A stretch of DNA of 64,000 nt from Halomonas getboli. GTDB lineage: Bacteria; Pseudomonadota; Gammaproteobacteria; Pseudomonadales; Halomonadaceae. Under the pieces are notes generated by a model. It did no database searches and was not told the DNA's origin. It worked only from the letters and a program-made list of their open reading frames with translations. A program made the translations under genes and the position numbers. Of the stretch, positions 47,376 through 56,380 are shown in pieces (positions within the stretch are counted from its first letter, which is position 1; the number at the start of each line of letters is the position of its first letter). The DNA lies in the NCBI RefSeq assembly GCF_023094245.1, contig NZ_JALMEW010000002.1:372001-436000 (forward strand), given 5' to 3'.

Positions 47376-50213
47376 TTAGAGGTTGAAGGCGTCTTCCACC
47401 AGCTTGCGCTGCTGTTCGGTGTGCACGGACATGTAGCCCGCCGCGGGCGCCGCCGAGGCCGGGCGGCCGGCGAACTTGAGCTTGCCGCCCAGGCCCGTCT
47501 TGAGCTGCTCCGCCACGCTGCGCATGTGGTGCTGACTGGAGTACCAGGCACCCTGGTTGAGCGGCTCTTCCTGGCACCACACCATCTCGCTGGCGTTGGT
47601 GTAGGCCTGGATCGCCTCGAGGAGCTCGGCCTCGGGGAACGGATAGAGCTGCTCGAGACGCAGGATGGCCACGTCGTCGCGGGCGTTCTCCTCGCGCCAG
47701 TTGGCCAGATCGTAGTAGACCTTGCCGGCGCACAGGATGATGCGCTCGACCTTGTCGGCGTCGCGCTGGCCCTGGTCGGGAATCACCATCTGGAAGCTGC
47801 CGCCGGCCAGCTCGTCGAGGCTGGAGGTGGCATCCTTGTGACGCAGCAGGCTCTTCGGCGACATCACCACCAGCGGCTTGCGCAGCTTGCGGATCATCTG
47901 GCGACGCAGCAGATGGAAGATCTGCGCCGGGGTGGTCGGCACGCAGACCTGCATGTTGTGCTCGGCGCACAGCTGCAGGAAGCGTTCCAGACGCGCAGAG
48001 GAGTGTTCGGGGCCCTGACCCTCGTAGCCATGCGGCAGCAGCATGGTCAGGCCGCACAGGCGCTCCCACTTGGTCTCGGCGGAGGAGATGAACTGGTCGA
48101 CCACCACCTGGGCGCCGTTGAAGAAGTCGCCGAACTGCGCCTCCCAGATCACCAGGTCGTTGGGCGCCGTGGCGGCATAGCCGTACTCGAACGCCAGCAC
48201 GGCTTCTTCCGACAGGAAGGAGTCGTGGATGGTGAAGCACGGCTGGCCGTCGGTCAGGTGCTGCAGCGGCACGTAGGTGCTGCCGTCCTTCTGGTTGTGC
48301 ACCACCGCGTGGCGGTGAGAGAAGGTGCCGCGACCCACGTCCTGGCCGGTCAGACGAATCGGGTGGCCCTGGTCGAGCAGCGTGGCGTAGGCCAGGGTCT
48401 CAGCGAAGCCCCAGTTGCAGGCCATGCCGCCGGCCTGCATCTTGCGCCGATCATCGTAGATCTTGGCGACCTGACGCTGCACCTCGACCCCGTCCGGGAC
48501 CTCGCACATGCGCGCCGCGAGGTGCTGCAGGCGCTTCATGTCGAAGCTGGTGTCGGTGTGGCCGCTCCACTCGTGGCCGAGATAGGGCTTCCAGTCGACG
48601 AACAGCGCGGTGTTGGGCTTCTGCACCAGGGCGTTGGCCACGTGGTTACCGGCGACCAGGTCGTCGCGGTAGCCTTCCATGGTCGCCTTGGCCTCGTCTT
48701 CGCTGATCAGCCCCTCCTTGACCAGGCGCTGGGCGTACAGCGCGCGCGAGGACGGGTGGTTCTTGATCTTGCTGTACATCATCGGCTGGGTGCCGGACGG
48801 CTCGTCGGCCTCGTTGTGGCCGCGGCGGCGGTAGCACACCAGGTCGATGACCACGTCTCTCTTGAACTGCTGACGATAGTCGAGCGCCACCTGGGTGGCG
48901 TGCAACACGGCGTCCGGGTCGTCGCCGTTGACGTGGAAGATCGGCGCCTGAACCATCTTGGCGATGTCGGTGCAGTACTCGGTGGAGCGCGAGTCTTCCG
49001 GATGGGACGTGGTGAAGCCCACCTGGTTGTTGATCACGATGTGCACCGTGCCGCCGGTCCGGTAGGCACGGGTCTGGGACATCTGGAACGTCTCCATGAC
49101 CACGCCCTGGCCGGCGAAGGCCGCGTCGCCGTGAACGTTGATCGGCAGCACCTTACCGCCGTCGGCGTCGTTGCGGCGATCCTGGCGGGCCCGCACCGAG
49201 CCCTCGACCACCGGCGCGACGATCTCCAGGTGGGACGGGTTGAACGACATGGCCAGGTGGACTTCGCCACCCGGGGTCATGACGTTGGAGCTGAAGCCCT
49301 GGTGATACTTGACGTCACCGGAGCCACGCTCGACCAGCTTCTTGCCGTCGAACTCGTCGATCAGCTCGGAGGGGTTCTTGCCCAGGATGTTGACCAGCAC
49401 GTTGAGACGGCCGCGGTGGGCCATGCCGATCACGACTTCCTTGGTGCCGTAGCCACCGGCGCGCTGGATCAGCTCGTCCATCATAGGGATGAAGGACTCG
49501 CCGCCCTCCAGGCCGAAGCGCTTGGTGCCCGGGTACTTGGAGGCCAGGTAGCTCTCCAGCCCCTCGGCGGCGGTGAGCCGCTCGAAGACATGCTTGCGCA
49601 CGTCATCGCTGAACTTGGGCGCCGAGCGCACCGACTCGAAACGCTGCTGCAGCCAGCGCTTCTCTTCGGTGTCGACGATGTGCATGAACTCGCAGCCGAT
49701 GCTGCGGCAGTAGGTCTGCTCCAGCGCCTCGACGATCTGCTTCAGCGGCGCCTTGTCGGCCCCCATGAACAGCGAGCCGGTCTGGAATTCGGTATCCAGA
49801 TCGGCCTTGGAGAGCTGGTGGAAGGACAGATCGAGGTCGGGCACCGGGGTCGGGCTGCGCAGATCGAGGGGGTCGATATCGGCCTTCTGGTGCCCGCGGA
49901 AGCGGTAGGCGTTGATCAGCTGAAGCACCTTGACCTGCTTGCGATTCTCGTCGCTCTCGGGAGCGGCGGCAGCGGTCTGGGCGGTGCGGCGCTGGCGGCC
50001 TAGCTGATAGAACTGTTCGCGGGTCGGGGCAAGCGGAACGTCTTGGGTGGCGCTGCCATCGGGCTGCGGCAGTTGGTCGAAGTACTGACGCCATTCGTCG
50101 GGAACGGCAGAGGGGTCATCGAGGTACTGCTCGTAGAGCGCTTCCACATAGTGGACATTACCGCCACTGACATGGGAGGAGCGCCACATCAACTCCATTA
50201 TGCCTTGTTGCAT
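47376..50213 (-). CDS. sucA: 2-oxoglutarate dehydrogenase E1 component
   Basis: A 945-residue thiamine-diphosphate enzyme that decarboxylates 2-oxoglutarate and loads succinyl onto the E2 lipoyl groups. The start MQQGIMELMWRSSHVSGGN is typical of the family. ANVLVNILGKNPSELIDEFDGK-type sequence, VHINGDDPDAV-like FHVNGDDPDAVLHATQ and RRRGHNEADEPSGTQP lie around the ThDP/Mg site. A C-terminal transketolase-like domain follows (GQDVGRGTFSHRHAVVH). Fourteen codons of in-frame sequence upstream are excluded because homologues begin here. It is separated from sdhB by 210 bases with two strong hairpins. Confidence 0.96.
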   Translation of the reverse strand: MQQGIMELMWRSSHVSGGNVHYVEALYEQYLDDPSAVPDEWRQYFDQLPQPDGSATQDVPLAPTREQFYQLGRQRRTAQTAAAAPESDENRKQVKVLQLINAYRFRGHQKADIDPLDLRSPTPVPDLDLSFHQLSKADLDTEFQTGSLFMGADKAPLKQIVEALEQTYCRSIGCEFMHIVDTEEKRWLQQRFESVRSAPKFSDDVRKHVFERLTAAEGLESYLASKYPGTKRFGLEGGESFIPMMDELIQRAGGYGTKEVVIGMAHRGRLNVLVNILGKNPSELIDEFDGKKLVERGSGDVKYHQGFSSNVMTPGGEVHLAMSFNPSHLEIVAPVVEGSVRARQDRRNDADGGKVLPINVHGDAAFAGQGVVMETFQMSQTRAYRTGGTVHIVINNQVGFTTSHPEDSRSTEYCTDIAKMVQAPIFHVNGDDPDAVLHATQVALDYRQQFKRDVVIDLVCYRRRGHNEADEPSGTQPMMYSKIKNHPSSRALYAQRLVKEGLISEDEAKATMEGYRDDLVAGNHVANALVQKPNTALFVDWKPYLGHEWSGHTDTSFDMKRLQHLAARMCEVPDGVEVQRQVAKIYDDRRKMQAGGMACNWGFAETLAYATLLDQGHPIRLTGQDVGRGTFSHRHAVVHNQKDGSTYVPLQHLTDGQPCFTIHDSFLSEEAVLAFEYGYAATAPNDLVIWEAQFGDFFNGAQVVVDQFISSAETKWERLCGLTMLLPHGYEGQGPEHSSARLERFLQLCAEHNMQVCVPTTPAQIFHLLRRQMIRKLRKPLVVMSPKSLLRHKDATSSLDELAGGSFQMVIPDQGQRDADKVERIILCAGKVYYDLANWREENARDDVAILRLEQLYPFPEAELLEAIQAYTNASEMVWCQEEPLNQGAWYSSQHHMRSVAEQLKTGLGGKLKFAGRPASAAPAAGYMSVHTEQQRKLVEDAFNL

Positions 50214-50320
50214 CTCTCGGTCACCCTGCACTGATGGGGTGGTGTCGGCCGTCACGGCTCACCCGTGGCGACAACATTAGGTAGCCGGCCGGCGGGGCAG
50301 ACACCTTCTTGCGATGATCA

Positions 50321-50347
50321 GAAGCCGGTGCACAGGGCACCGGCTTC
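50321..50347. other. Perfect hairpin in the sdhB-sucA intergenic region (proximal to sucA)
   Basis: GAAGCCGGTGC pairs with GCACCGGCTTC (11 bp) around a five-base loop. It lies downstream of sdhB in the direction of transcription and has no T-tract, suggesting an mRNA processing or stabilising structure or a Rho-linked terminator. Confidence 0.6.
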
Positions 50348-50364
50348 GGACGTCTCACCGGGGG

Positions 50365-50393
50365 CCAGGCTGCGACAGCACGTCGCAGCCTGG
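50365..50393. other. Perfect hairpin in the sdhB-sucA intergenic region (proximal to sdhB)
   Basis: CCAGGCTGCGAC pairs with GTCGCAGCCTGG (12 bp) around AGCAC. With the neighbouring hairpin 18 bases away it forms a tandem structure between the succinate dehydrogenase and 2-oxoglutarate dehydrogenase genes. Confidence 0.6.
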
Positions 50394-50423
50394 GGCGTAT
50401 GATAACAAGCCCGGGCCCACGAT

Positions 50424-51134
50424 TTAAGTGGCATTCGCCAGCAGCATCTCGCGAATCTTGCCGATCGCGCGCGTGGGGTTGAGCCCCTTCGGGCACACTG
50501 CCACACAGTTCATGATGCCGCGGCAGCGGAATACGCTGAACGGATCCTGGAGATCCTCCAGGCGCTCGCGGGTGGCCTCGTCGCGGGAGTCGGCCAGGAA
50601 GCGATAGGCCTGCAGCAGGCCGGCCGGACCGACGAACTTGTCCGGGTTCCACCAGAACGACGGGCAGGAGGTCGAGCAGCAGGCGCACAGGATGCACTCG
50701 TAAAGACCATCGAGCTTGTCGCGATCCTCCGGCGACTGCAGGCGCTCGATGGCCGGCGCCGGCGTGTCGTTCTGCAGATACGGCTGGATGCGCTCGTACT
50801 GCTGGTAGAACAGCCCCATGTCGACCACCAGGTCACGAATGACCGGCAGGCCGGGCAGCGGACGCAGGGTCAGCTTGCCCTTCTTGACCACGTCGGACAG
50901 CGGCGTGATGCAGGCCAGGCCGTTCTTGCCGTTCATGTTCATGCCGTCGGAGCCGCACACGCCCTCGCGGCAGCTGCGGCGATAGGCCAGGCCGTTGTCC
51001 TGCTCCTTCACCAGATGCAGGACGTCGAGCACCATCAGGTCGCGACCCTGGGTGTCGACCTGGAACTCCTCCATGTAGGGGGCGGAGTCCGTTTCGGGAT
51101 TGTAGCGGTACAGGGATACCTGAAGCGTGGACAT
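50424..51134 (-). CDS. sdhB: Succinate dehydrogenase iron-sulfur subunit
   Basis: A 236-residue subunit carrying the three Fe-S centres that link FAD to quinone. The [2Fe-2S] cysteines are in SCREGVCGSDGMNMNGK, the [4Fe-4S] set is in CILCACCSTSCPSFW and the [3Fe-4S] set in CRGIMNCVAVCPKGL. Length and order match E. coli SdhB (238). It is 11 bases after sdhA and is the last sdh gene. Confidence 0.97.
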   Translation of the reverse strand: MSTLQVSLYRYNPETDSAPYMEEFQVDTQGRDLMVLDVLHLVKEQDNGLAYRRSCREGVCGSDGMNMNGKNGLACITPLSDVVKKGKLTLRPLPGLPVIRDLVVDMGLFYQQYERIQPYLQNDTPAPAIERLQSPEDRDKLDGLYECILCACCSTSCPSFWWNPDKFVGPAGLLQAYRFLADSRDEATRERLEDLQDPFSVFRCRGIMNCVAVCPKGLNPTRAIGKIREMLLANAT

Positions 51135-51145
51135 CGTGACTCCCC

Positions 51146-52918
51146 TCAGTAGGTACGGACTTTCGGTTCGAACATGTCGACGGTCTTGGGCGCGAAGTTG
51201 ACGTCGCGCTTGCCCAACCGCTTCTCGGCCGGGAAGTAGAGCGAGTGCTTCAGCCAGTTGACGTCGTCGCGATCCGGGTAGTCGTAGCGAGAGTGGGCAC
51301 CACGGCTTTCCTTGCGTTCGAGGGCGGCGATGGCGGTGGCCTCGGCGACCTCCATCAGGTTGTCGAGCTCGAGCGCCTCGACCCGGGCGGTGTTGAAGGT
51401 GTTGGACTTGTCCGGCAGGTAAGCGTTGTTGATGCGCTCACGCAGCTCGGCCAGCTGCTGGACGCCCTTCTGCATGTTGTCTTCCTGACGGAAGACGCCG
51501 AAGGCGTTCTGCATGATGTCCTGCAGCGCACGCTTGAGTTCGGGCACGGTCTCGCCGCTCTCGGACTCGTTCCAGCGGTTGATGCGCTGCATGGCGGAGG
51601 CGACATCGGACTCACTGGCCGCCAGGTACTCGACGCCCTCGTTGAGCGCACCTTCGATGAACATGCCGGCCGCGCGACCGAACACCACCAGGTCGAGCAG
51701 CGAGTTGCCGCCCAGGCGGTTGGCGCCGTGGACCGAGACGCAGGCCGCCTCGCCGACGGCGTAGAGGCCGTTGACGATGTGGTCGTTGCCGTCGCCATCC
51801 TGCATGATCGCCTGGCCGTGCACGTTGGTCGGCACGCCGCCCATCATGTAGTGGCAGGTCGGCACCACCGGGATCGGCTCCTTGGCCGGGTCCACGTGAG
51901 CGAAGGTCTTGGACAGCTCGACGATGCCCGGCAGGCGCTTGCCGAGGACTTCCTCGCCGAGGTGGTCGAGCTTGAGGTAGACGTGGTCGCCGTTCTCGCC
52001 GCAGCCGCGGCCCTCGAGGATCTCCATGACCATGGAGCGCGCGACCACGTCGCGGCCGGCCAGATCCTTGGCGTTGGGCGCGTAGCGCTCCATGAAACGC
52101 TCGCCGTCCTTGTTGACCAGGTAGCCGCCCTCGCCGCGGCAGCCCTCGGTCACCAGGGTGCCGGCGCCGTAGATGCCGGTCGGGTGGAACTGCCACATCT
52201 CCATGTCCTGCATCGGGAAGCCGGCGCGCAGCGCCATGCCGATGCCGTCGCCGGTGTTGATCAGGGCGTTGGTGGTGGAGGCGAAGATGCGACCGGAGCC
52301 GCCGGTGGCCAGCACGGTGGCCTTGGACTTGATGTGAACCACTTCGCCGGACTCGATGTCCATGGCGATGCAGCCGACGACGTCGCCATTGGCGTTCTTG
52401 ACCAGGTCGACGGCGTACCACTCATTGAGGAAGGTGGTATTGTTCTTCAGGTTGTTCTGATAAAGAGTGTGCAGCAGGGCATGACCGGTACGATCCGCCG
52501 CGGCACAGGTACGGGCCGCCTGACCGCCTTCGCCGAAGTTCTTGGACTGGCCGCCGAACGGACGCTGATAGATACGACCGTTGTCGAAGCGGGAGAACGG
52601 CAGACCCATGTGCTCGAGCTCGAAGACCGCCTTGGGACCTTCGGAACACATGTACTCGGCGGCGTCCTGGTCGGCGATGTAGTCGCCGCCCTTGACGGTG
52701 TCGTACATGTGCCAGCGCCAGTCGTCGTTCGGATCGGCGGAGGCAATGGCGCAGGTGATGCCGCCCTGGGCGGACACGGTGTGCGAACGGGTCGGGAAGA
52801 CCTTGGACAGCACGGCAGTCTTCTTGCCGGACTTGGCCAGCTCGAGCGCGGCCCGCAGGCCGGAACCGCCACCGCCGATGATGATGGCGTCGAAGGTCAG
52901 GCTACGCATGTTGGACAT
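51146..52918 (-). CDS. sdhA: Succinate dehydrogenase flavoprotein subunit
   Basis: A 590-residue catalytic subunit oxidising succinate to fumarate. The FAD-binding [19 protein letters not shown] and the covalent-FAD His in [11 protein letters not shown] are present, as are the substrate-site segments [13 protein letters not shown] and [14 protein letters not shown]. The C-terminal [22 protein letters not shown] is standard. Three bases separate it from sdhD, so translation is coupled. Confidence 0.97.
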   Translation of the reverse strand: MSNMRSLTFDAIIIGGGGSGLRAALELAKSGKKTAVLSKVFPTRSHTVSAQGGITCAIASADPNDDWRWHMYDTVKGGDYIADQDAAEYMCSEGPKAVFELEHMGLPFSRFDNGRIYQRPFGGQSKNFGEGGQAARTCAAADRTGHALLHTLYQNNLKNNTTFLNEWYAVDLVKNANGDVVGCIAMDIESGEVVHIKSKATVLATGGSGRIFASTTNALINTGDGIGMALRAGFPMQDMEMWQFHPTGIYGAGTLVTEGCRGEGGYLVNKDGERFMERYAPNAKDLAGRDVVARSMVMEILEGRGCGENGDHVYLKLDHLGEEVLGKRLPGIVELSKTFAHVDPAKEPIPVVPTCHYMMGGVPTNVHGQAIMQDGDGNDHIVNGLYAVGEAACVSVHGANRLGGNSLLDLVVFGRAAGMFIEGALNEGVEYLAASESDVASAMQRINRWNESESGETVPELKRALQDIMQNAFGVFRQEDNMQKGVQQLAELRERINNAYLPDKSNTFNTARVEALELDNLMEVAEATAIAALERKESRGAHSRYDYPDRDDVNWLKHSLYFPAEKRLGKRDVNFAPKTVDMFEPKVRTY

Positions 52919-52921
52919 GGA

Positions 52922-53269
52922 TCAGGCTCCCCACAGGACTTGAATACCCCAGACCAGGAACACGAAGATGGCCAGGATGATGACGGTCTGGACGGCAACA
53001 CGAATGCCGGTCGGCTTGAGATAGTCGGTGGTCACGGTCCACAGACCCACCCAGGCGTGGGCGGACAGGGACACGAAGGCCAGCAGCGAGAAGATGCGCA
53101 TCCAGGTCTGGCCGAAGAGCCCGCTCCAGGTCGCGTAGTCGAGCCCCGGGTGGACCAGCAGATAGCCGACGATAAAGAGTGTGTAGAGGGCCAGAATAAC
53201 GGCCGAAACGCGCTGAACGAGCCAATCGGACAGCCCGCTGCGCCCGAAGTTCGTGATGTTGGTTACCAT
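52922..53269 (-). CDS. sdhD: Succinate dehydrogenase membrane anchor subunit
   Basis: A 115-residue membrane protein with three transmembrane helices. DWLVQRVSAVILALYTLFIVGYLL is the first, with the quinone-site Arg. The haem-ligand His is probably in LSAHAWVGLWTVTTDYLKP. The start at MVTNIT overlaps the sdhC end by seven bases. It anchors SdhAB with SdhC and forms part of the ubiquinone site. Confidence 0.94.
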   Translation of the reverse strand: MVTNITNFGRSGLSDWLVQRVSAVILALYTLFIVGYLLVHPGLDYATWSGLFGQTWMRIFSLLAFVSLSAHAWVGLWTVTTDYLKPTGIRVAVQTVIILAIFVFLVWGIQVLWGA

Positions 53270-53640
53270 ACCCAGACTCCAGCCAGAATGATCAGGACCA
53301 CGCTTGCCACGACGGTGATCTGCGCCTTCTTGACGCCACCCTCGAGGGTCACGCCGATGTCGACGTCCATCAGCAGGTGCTTGATGCCGGCCACGAAGTG
53401 GAACGCCAGGGCGGACAGCAGCCCCCAGGCGATCAGCTTGACCAGAAAGTTGTGAGCCAGCGCACCGCTGACGGCGGCGAAGCCTTCGGGGGATGACAAG
53501 GACGCATCCAGTGCCCAAAAGCCGAAGATCAGGCCGATGAAGAGAATGACGCCGGTAATCCGGTGGGCGATCGACGTCAAGGCGGGGAGGGGGAACTGTA
53601 TCGTGGACAGATCCAGATTTACGGGTCGTTTGCTATTCAC
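53263..53640 (-). CDS. sdhC: Succinate dehydrogenase cytochrome b556 subunit
   Basis: A 125-residue membrane subunit with three helices. RPVNLDLSTIQFPLPALTSIAHRITGV is the family N-terminus, including the quinone-site Ser/His. The haem ligand His is in LAFHFVAGIKHLLMD. It begins with GTG, with GAGAG a few bases before it, and is the first gene of sdhCDAB-sucAB-lpd-sucCD. A 126-base leader separates it from the putative promoter. Confidence 0.94.
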   Translation of the reverse strand: MNSKRPVNLDLSTIQFPLPALTSIAHRITGVILFIGLIFGFWALDASLSSPEGFAAVSGALAHNFLVKLIAWGLLSALAFHFVAGIKHLLMDVDIGVTLEGGVKKAQITVVASVVLIILAGVWVW

Positions 53641-53772
53641 GGCTCTCTACACACTCTCTTGGCCCGCTGCTGGGCACTCGAGGAGAGCCCGACACGGGCG
53701 GTGGTTTCGGGAAGGAGAACGATCATGCCTTGCGGGTCACGATCTCCCTTTTCCTGCCAGTCGCGGGACTGG

Positions 53773-53802
53773 ATTATAGGGCCATGCCCATATCGATGAC
53801 AA
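53773..53802 (-). promoter_or_regulatory. Sigma70-type promoter for sdhCDAB
   Basis: On the minus strand TTGTCA and a perfect TATAAT are 18 bases apart, giving a transcription start near 53766 and a leader of about 126 bases before the sdhC GTG. Confidence 0.65.
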
Positions 53803-53914
53803 ATCGCTCGCTCGCCGACTCGACCATGGTGGCAGCCTCCGAATAGCGAAAAAAACGCTGCCCCACGGAGGTTTGCCAGTTTCATGTACTTGGCTTCGCG
53901 CACACCGCACCCCG

Positions 53915-53931
53915 ATGGTGCAAAGCACCAT
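53915..53931. promoter_or_regulatory. Palindrome ATGGTGC-AAA-GCACCAT between sdh and gltA promoters
   Basis: A perfect 7-bp inverted repeat with a three-base centre sits about 113 bp upstream of the sdh -35 and 63 bp upstream of the gltA -35. It could be a shared operator for the two divergent TCA transcripts, or simply a transcribed hairpin; no known consensus is matched. Confidence 0.4.
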
Positions 53932-53993
53932 TAGCTGTACAAAAAATACACAAAAGCGGTTGGCGCGATCACCTTCGAGCGCCAATGGATGAA

Positions 53994-54021
53994 TTGACAA
54001 TCGAAAAGACGCTTCTATAGT
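53994..54021 (+). promoter_or_regulatory. Sigma70-type promoter for gltA
   Basis: A perfect TTGACA is followed after 16 bases by TATAGT (five of six consensus). Transcription would start near 54028, leaving a leader of about 70 bases before the gltA ATG. Upstream sequence is A/T-rich (ACAAAAAATACACAAAA), like an UP element. Confidence 0.78.
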
Positions 54022-54097
54022 GGGCGAACCTTTTCGCCGGCAAGTTCCGCGAATTCAGGACTTATCGCGCCACCATGAACTCGAGAGGAGGCCAGTT

Positions 54098-55384
<1,287 letters not shown>

Positions 55385-55409
55385 TCGGCGAACGCTTCGC
55401 TCCGACGCA

Positions 55410-55435
55410 GAAGGCCGCCCCTTGGGGCGGCCTTC
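55410..55435 (+). terminator. Terminator after gltA
   Basis: GAAGGCCGCCCC and GGGGCGGCCTTC form a perfect 12-bp stem with a TT loop, followed by TTGCATT, 25 bases after the stop. Confidence 0.85.
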
Positions 55436-55950
55436 TTGCATTCCCCCATCGCCCCGGGCCTCTCGAGAGCGGCCCTGAGCACCAACGACTCAACGCCATC
55501 GCACTATCTCGACATTCCTTCCCGGCCATCCCTGCACCCTGCCGGCATCGTCTGAGACGACCGCCCCGCCCCACCCCGCTCACGGCCTCGCGCGGAGACG
55601 GCCGAGCAGAGCACCCCCCTTTTCCACCGCCGTCATCGTACTGACGCGGTTTCGCAGCGTTTTCCACACAATCTGTGGATAAACCTGTTCAAAACCGTTG
55701 GGGAATCGCTCAGAATCGCCATGGATAGCGGCTCGGGCTTAGATTGATCAAATTTTGATCGCATCCAAGCCTTTGATTTTAAAGCACTAATTTAAAAACC
55801 CCATAACCACGGGCTTTCGCCGCGATGCTGTGAACAAGCATTGCGACAGGAACCGCTCAAGTGGACAAGTCAAGGCCCGGAACGGCCCTTTCTAGGAGAA
55901 AAGCATGAGCCCCAAGCAGTACAGCACCACGGGGCGCCGACGGCGGAGAC
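55436..55950. other. Long non-coding stretch with DnaA-box-like pair and AT-rich segment
   Basis: No recognisable gene lies in these 515 bases. The centre has TTTTCCACA (one mismatch to a DnaA box) and, five bases later, the perfect inverse box TGTGGATAA at 55674-55682. A 15-base palindrome, GATCAAA-T-TTTGATC (55746-55760), and an AT-rich run around GATTTTAAAGCACTAATTTAAAAACC follow. The composition is unlike the surrounding GC-rich DNA. Near the right end is a strong ribosome-binding site before a 26-codon open frame of doubtful status. Confidence 0.5.
55674..55682 (-). promoter_or_regulatory. Perfect DnaA-box sequence
   Basis: TGTGGATAA is the complement of the consensus TTATCCACA. A near-match TTTTCCACA at 55660-55668 faces it. 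Function is unproven; single boxes occur by chance, but the pair and adjacent AT-rich DNA are notable. Confidence 0.4.
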
Positions 55951-55972
55951 AAAAAAAGACGCCTAAAGCGTC
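55951..55972 (-). terminator. Rho-independent terminator after tRNA-Glu
   Basis: On the minus strand GACGC-TTTAG-GCGTC is followed by seven T residues, 22 bases beyond the 3' end of tRNA-Glu. It is a textbook terminator for the tRNA transcript. Confidence 0.82.
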
Positions 55973-55993
55973 CGGGGAGATATAAGAGAGTAG

Positions 55994-56069
55994 TGGCGTC
56001 CCATAGGGGGTTCGAACCCCTGTTACCGCCGTGAAAGGGCGGTGTCCTGGACCACTAGACGAATGGGAC
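55994..56069 (-). tRNA. tRNA-Glu (anticodon TTC)
   Basis: A 76-nt cloverleaf with encoded CCA. The acceptor stem GTCCCAT pairs with ATGGGAC, the D-arm has TCTAGTGG, the anticodon loop is CTTTCAC with TTC at its centre, and the T-arm is AGGGG-TTCGAAC-CCCCT. It is the second gene of a tRNA-Ala/tRNA-Glu unit downstream of gltX, whose product charges it. Confidence 0.96.
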
Positions 56070-56091
56070 GCATCGCCTTCGATGACATCTA

Positions 56092-56167
56092 TGGTGGAGC
56101 CTAGCGGGATCGAACCGCTGACCTCAACACTGCCAGTGTTGCGCTCTCCCAGCTGAGCTAAGGCCCC
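56092..56167 (-). tRNA. tRNA-Ala (anticodon GGC)
   Basis: A 76-nt cloverleaf with encoded CCA. The acceptor stem GGGGCCT pairs with AGGCTCC (one G-U; the G3-U70-type identity pair is consistent with alanine). The D-arm is AGCTCAGCTGGGAGAGC, the anticodon loop CTGGCAG carries GGC, and the T-arm contains GGTTCGATCC. It precedes tRNA-Glu by 22 bases and has its own promoter. Confidence 0.96.
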
Positions 56168-56189
56168 ACGTGTCGTGAAGACGAGGCGT

Positions 56190-56218
56190 ATAATACTGAT
56201 TCCCCTCGCCTTCGTCAA
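56190..56218 (-). promoter_or_regulatory. Promoter of the tRNA-Ala/tRNA-Glu unit
   Basis: TTGACG and TATTAT are 17 bases apart on the minus strand, with transcription starting near 56183, about 16 bases before mature tRNA-Ala. The GC-rich stretch after the -10 (ACGCCTCG) resembles the discriminator of stringently controlled stable-RNA promoters. Confidence 0.75.
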
Positions 56219-56380
56219 CGGTAAAACGAGAATTTCCTGCTGCGCTCGCGCTCTTTGTGAAAAGCTGGCCGCCGGCGGTGCTCGCGCTCCTCATGTAGCA
56301 GGCTACACTCCGGGCGCTGTGCTCCGGCGGCGACCAGCCTATCGTCGCTTGCGACGGAACTTCAGCGTGTTCCTGTTTAA

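Noticed and set aside
45963..50003. A 1346-codon open frame on the plus strand opposite sucB and sucA
   Set aside because: It is the antisense shadow of strongly coding GC-rich genes; the product is low-complexity, rich in His/Gly/Ala/Asp, and there is no ribosome-binding site or homology.
55640..55820. Chromosomal replication origin (oriC)
   Set aside because: Only one perfect DnaA box and one near match are present, and none of the usual origin neighbours (dnaA, gidA, rpmH, parAB) is in the window.
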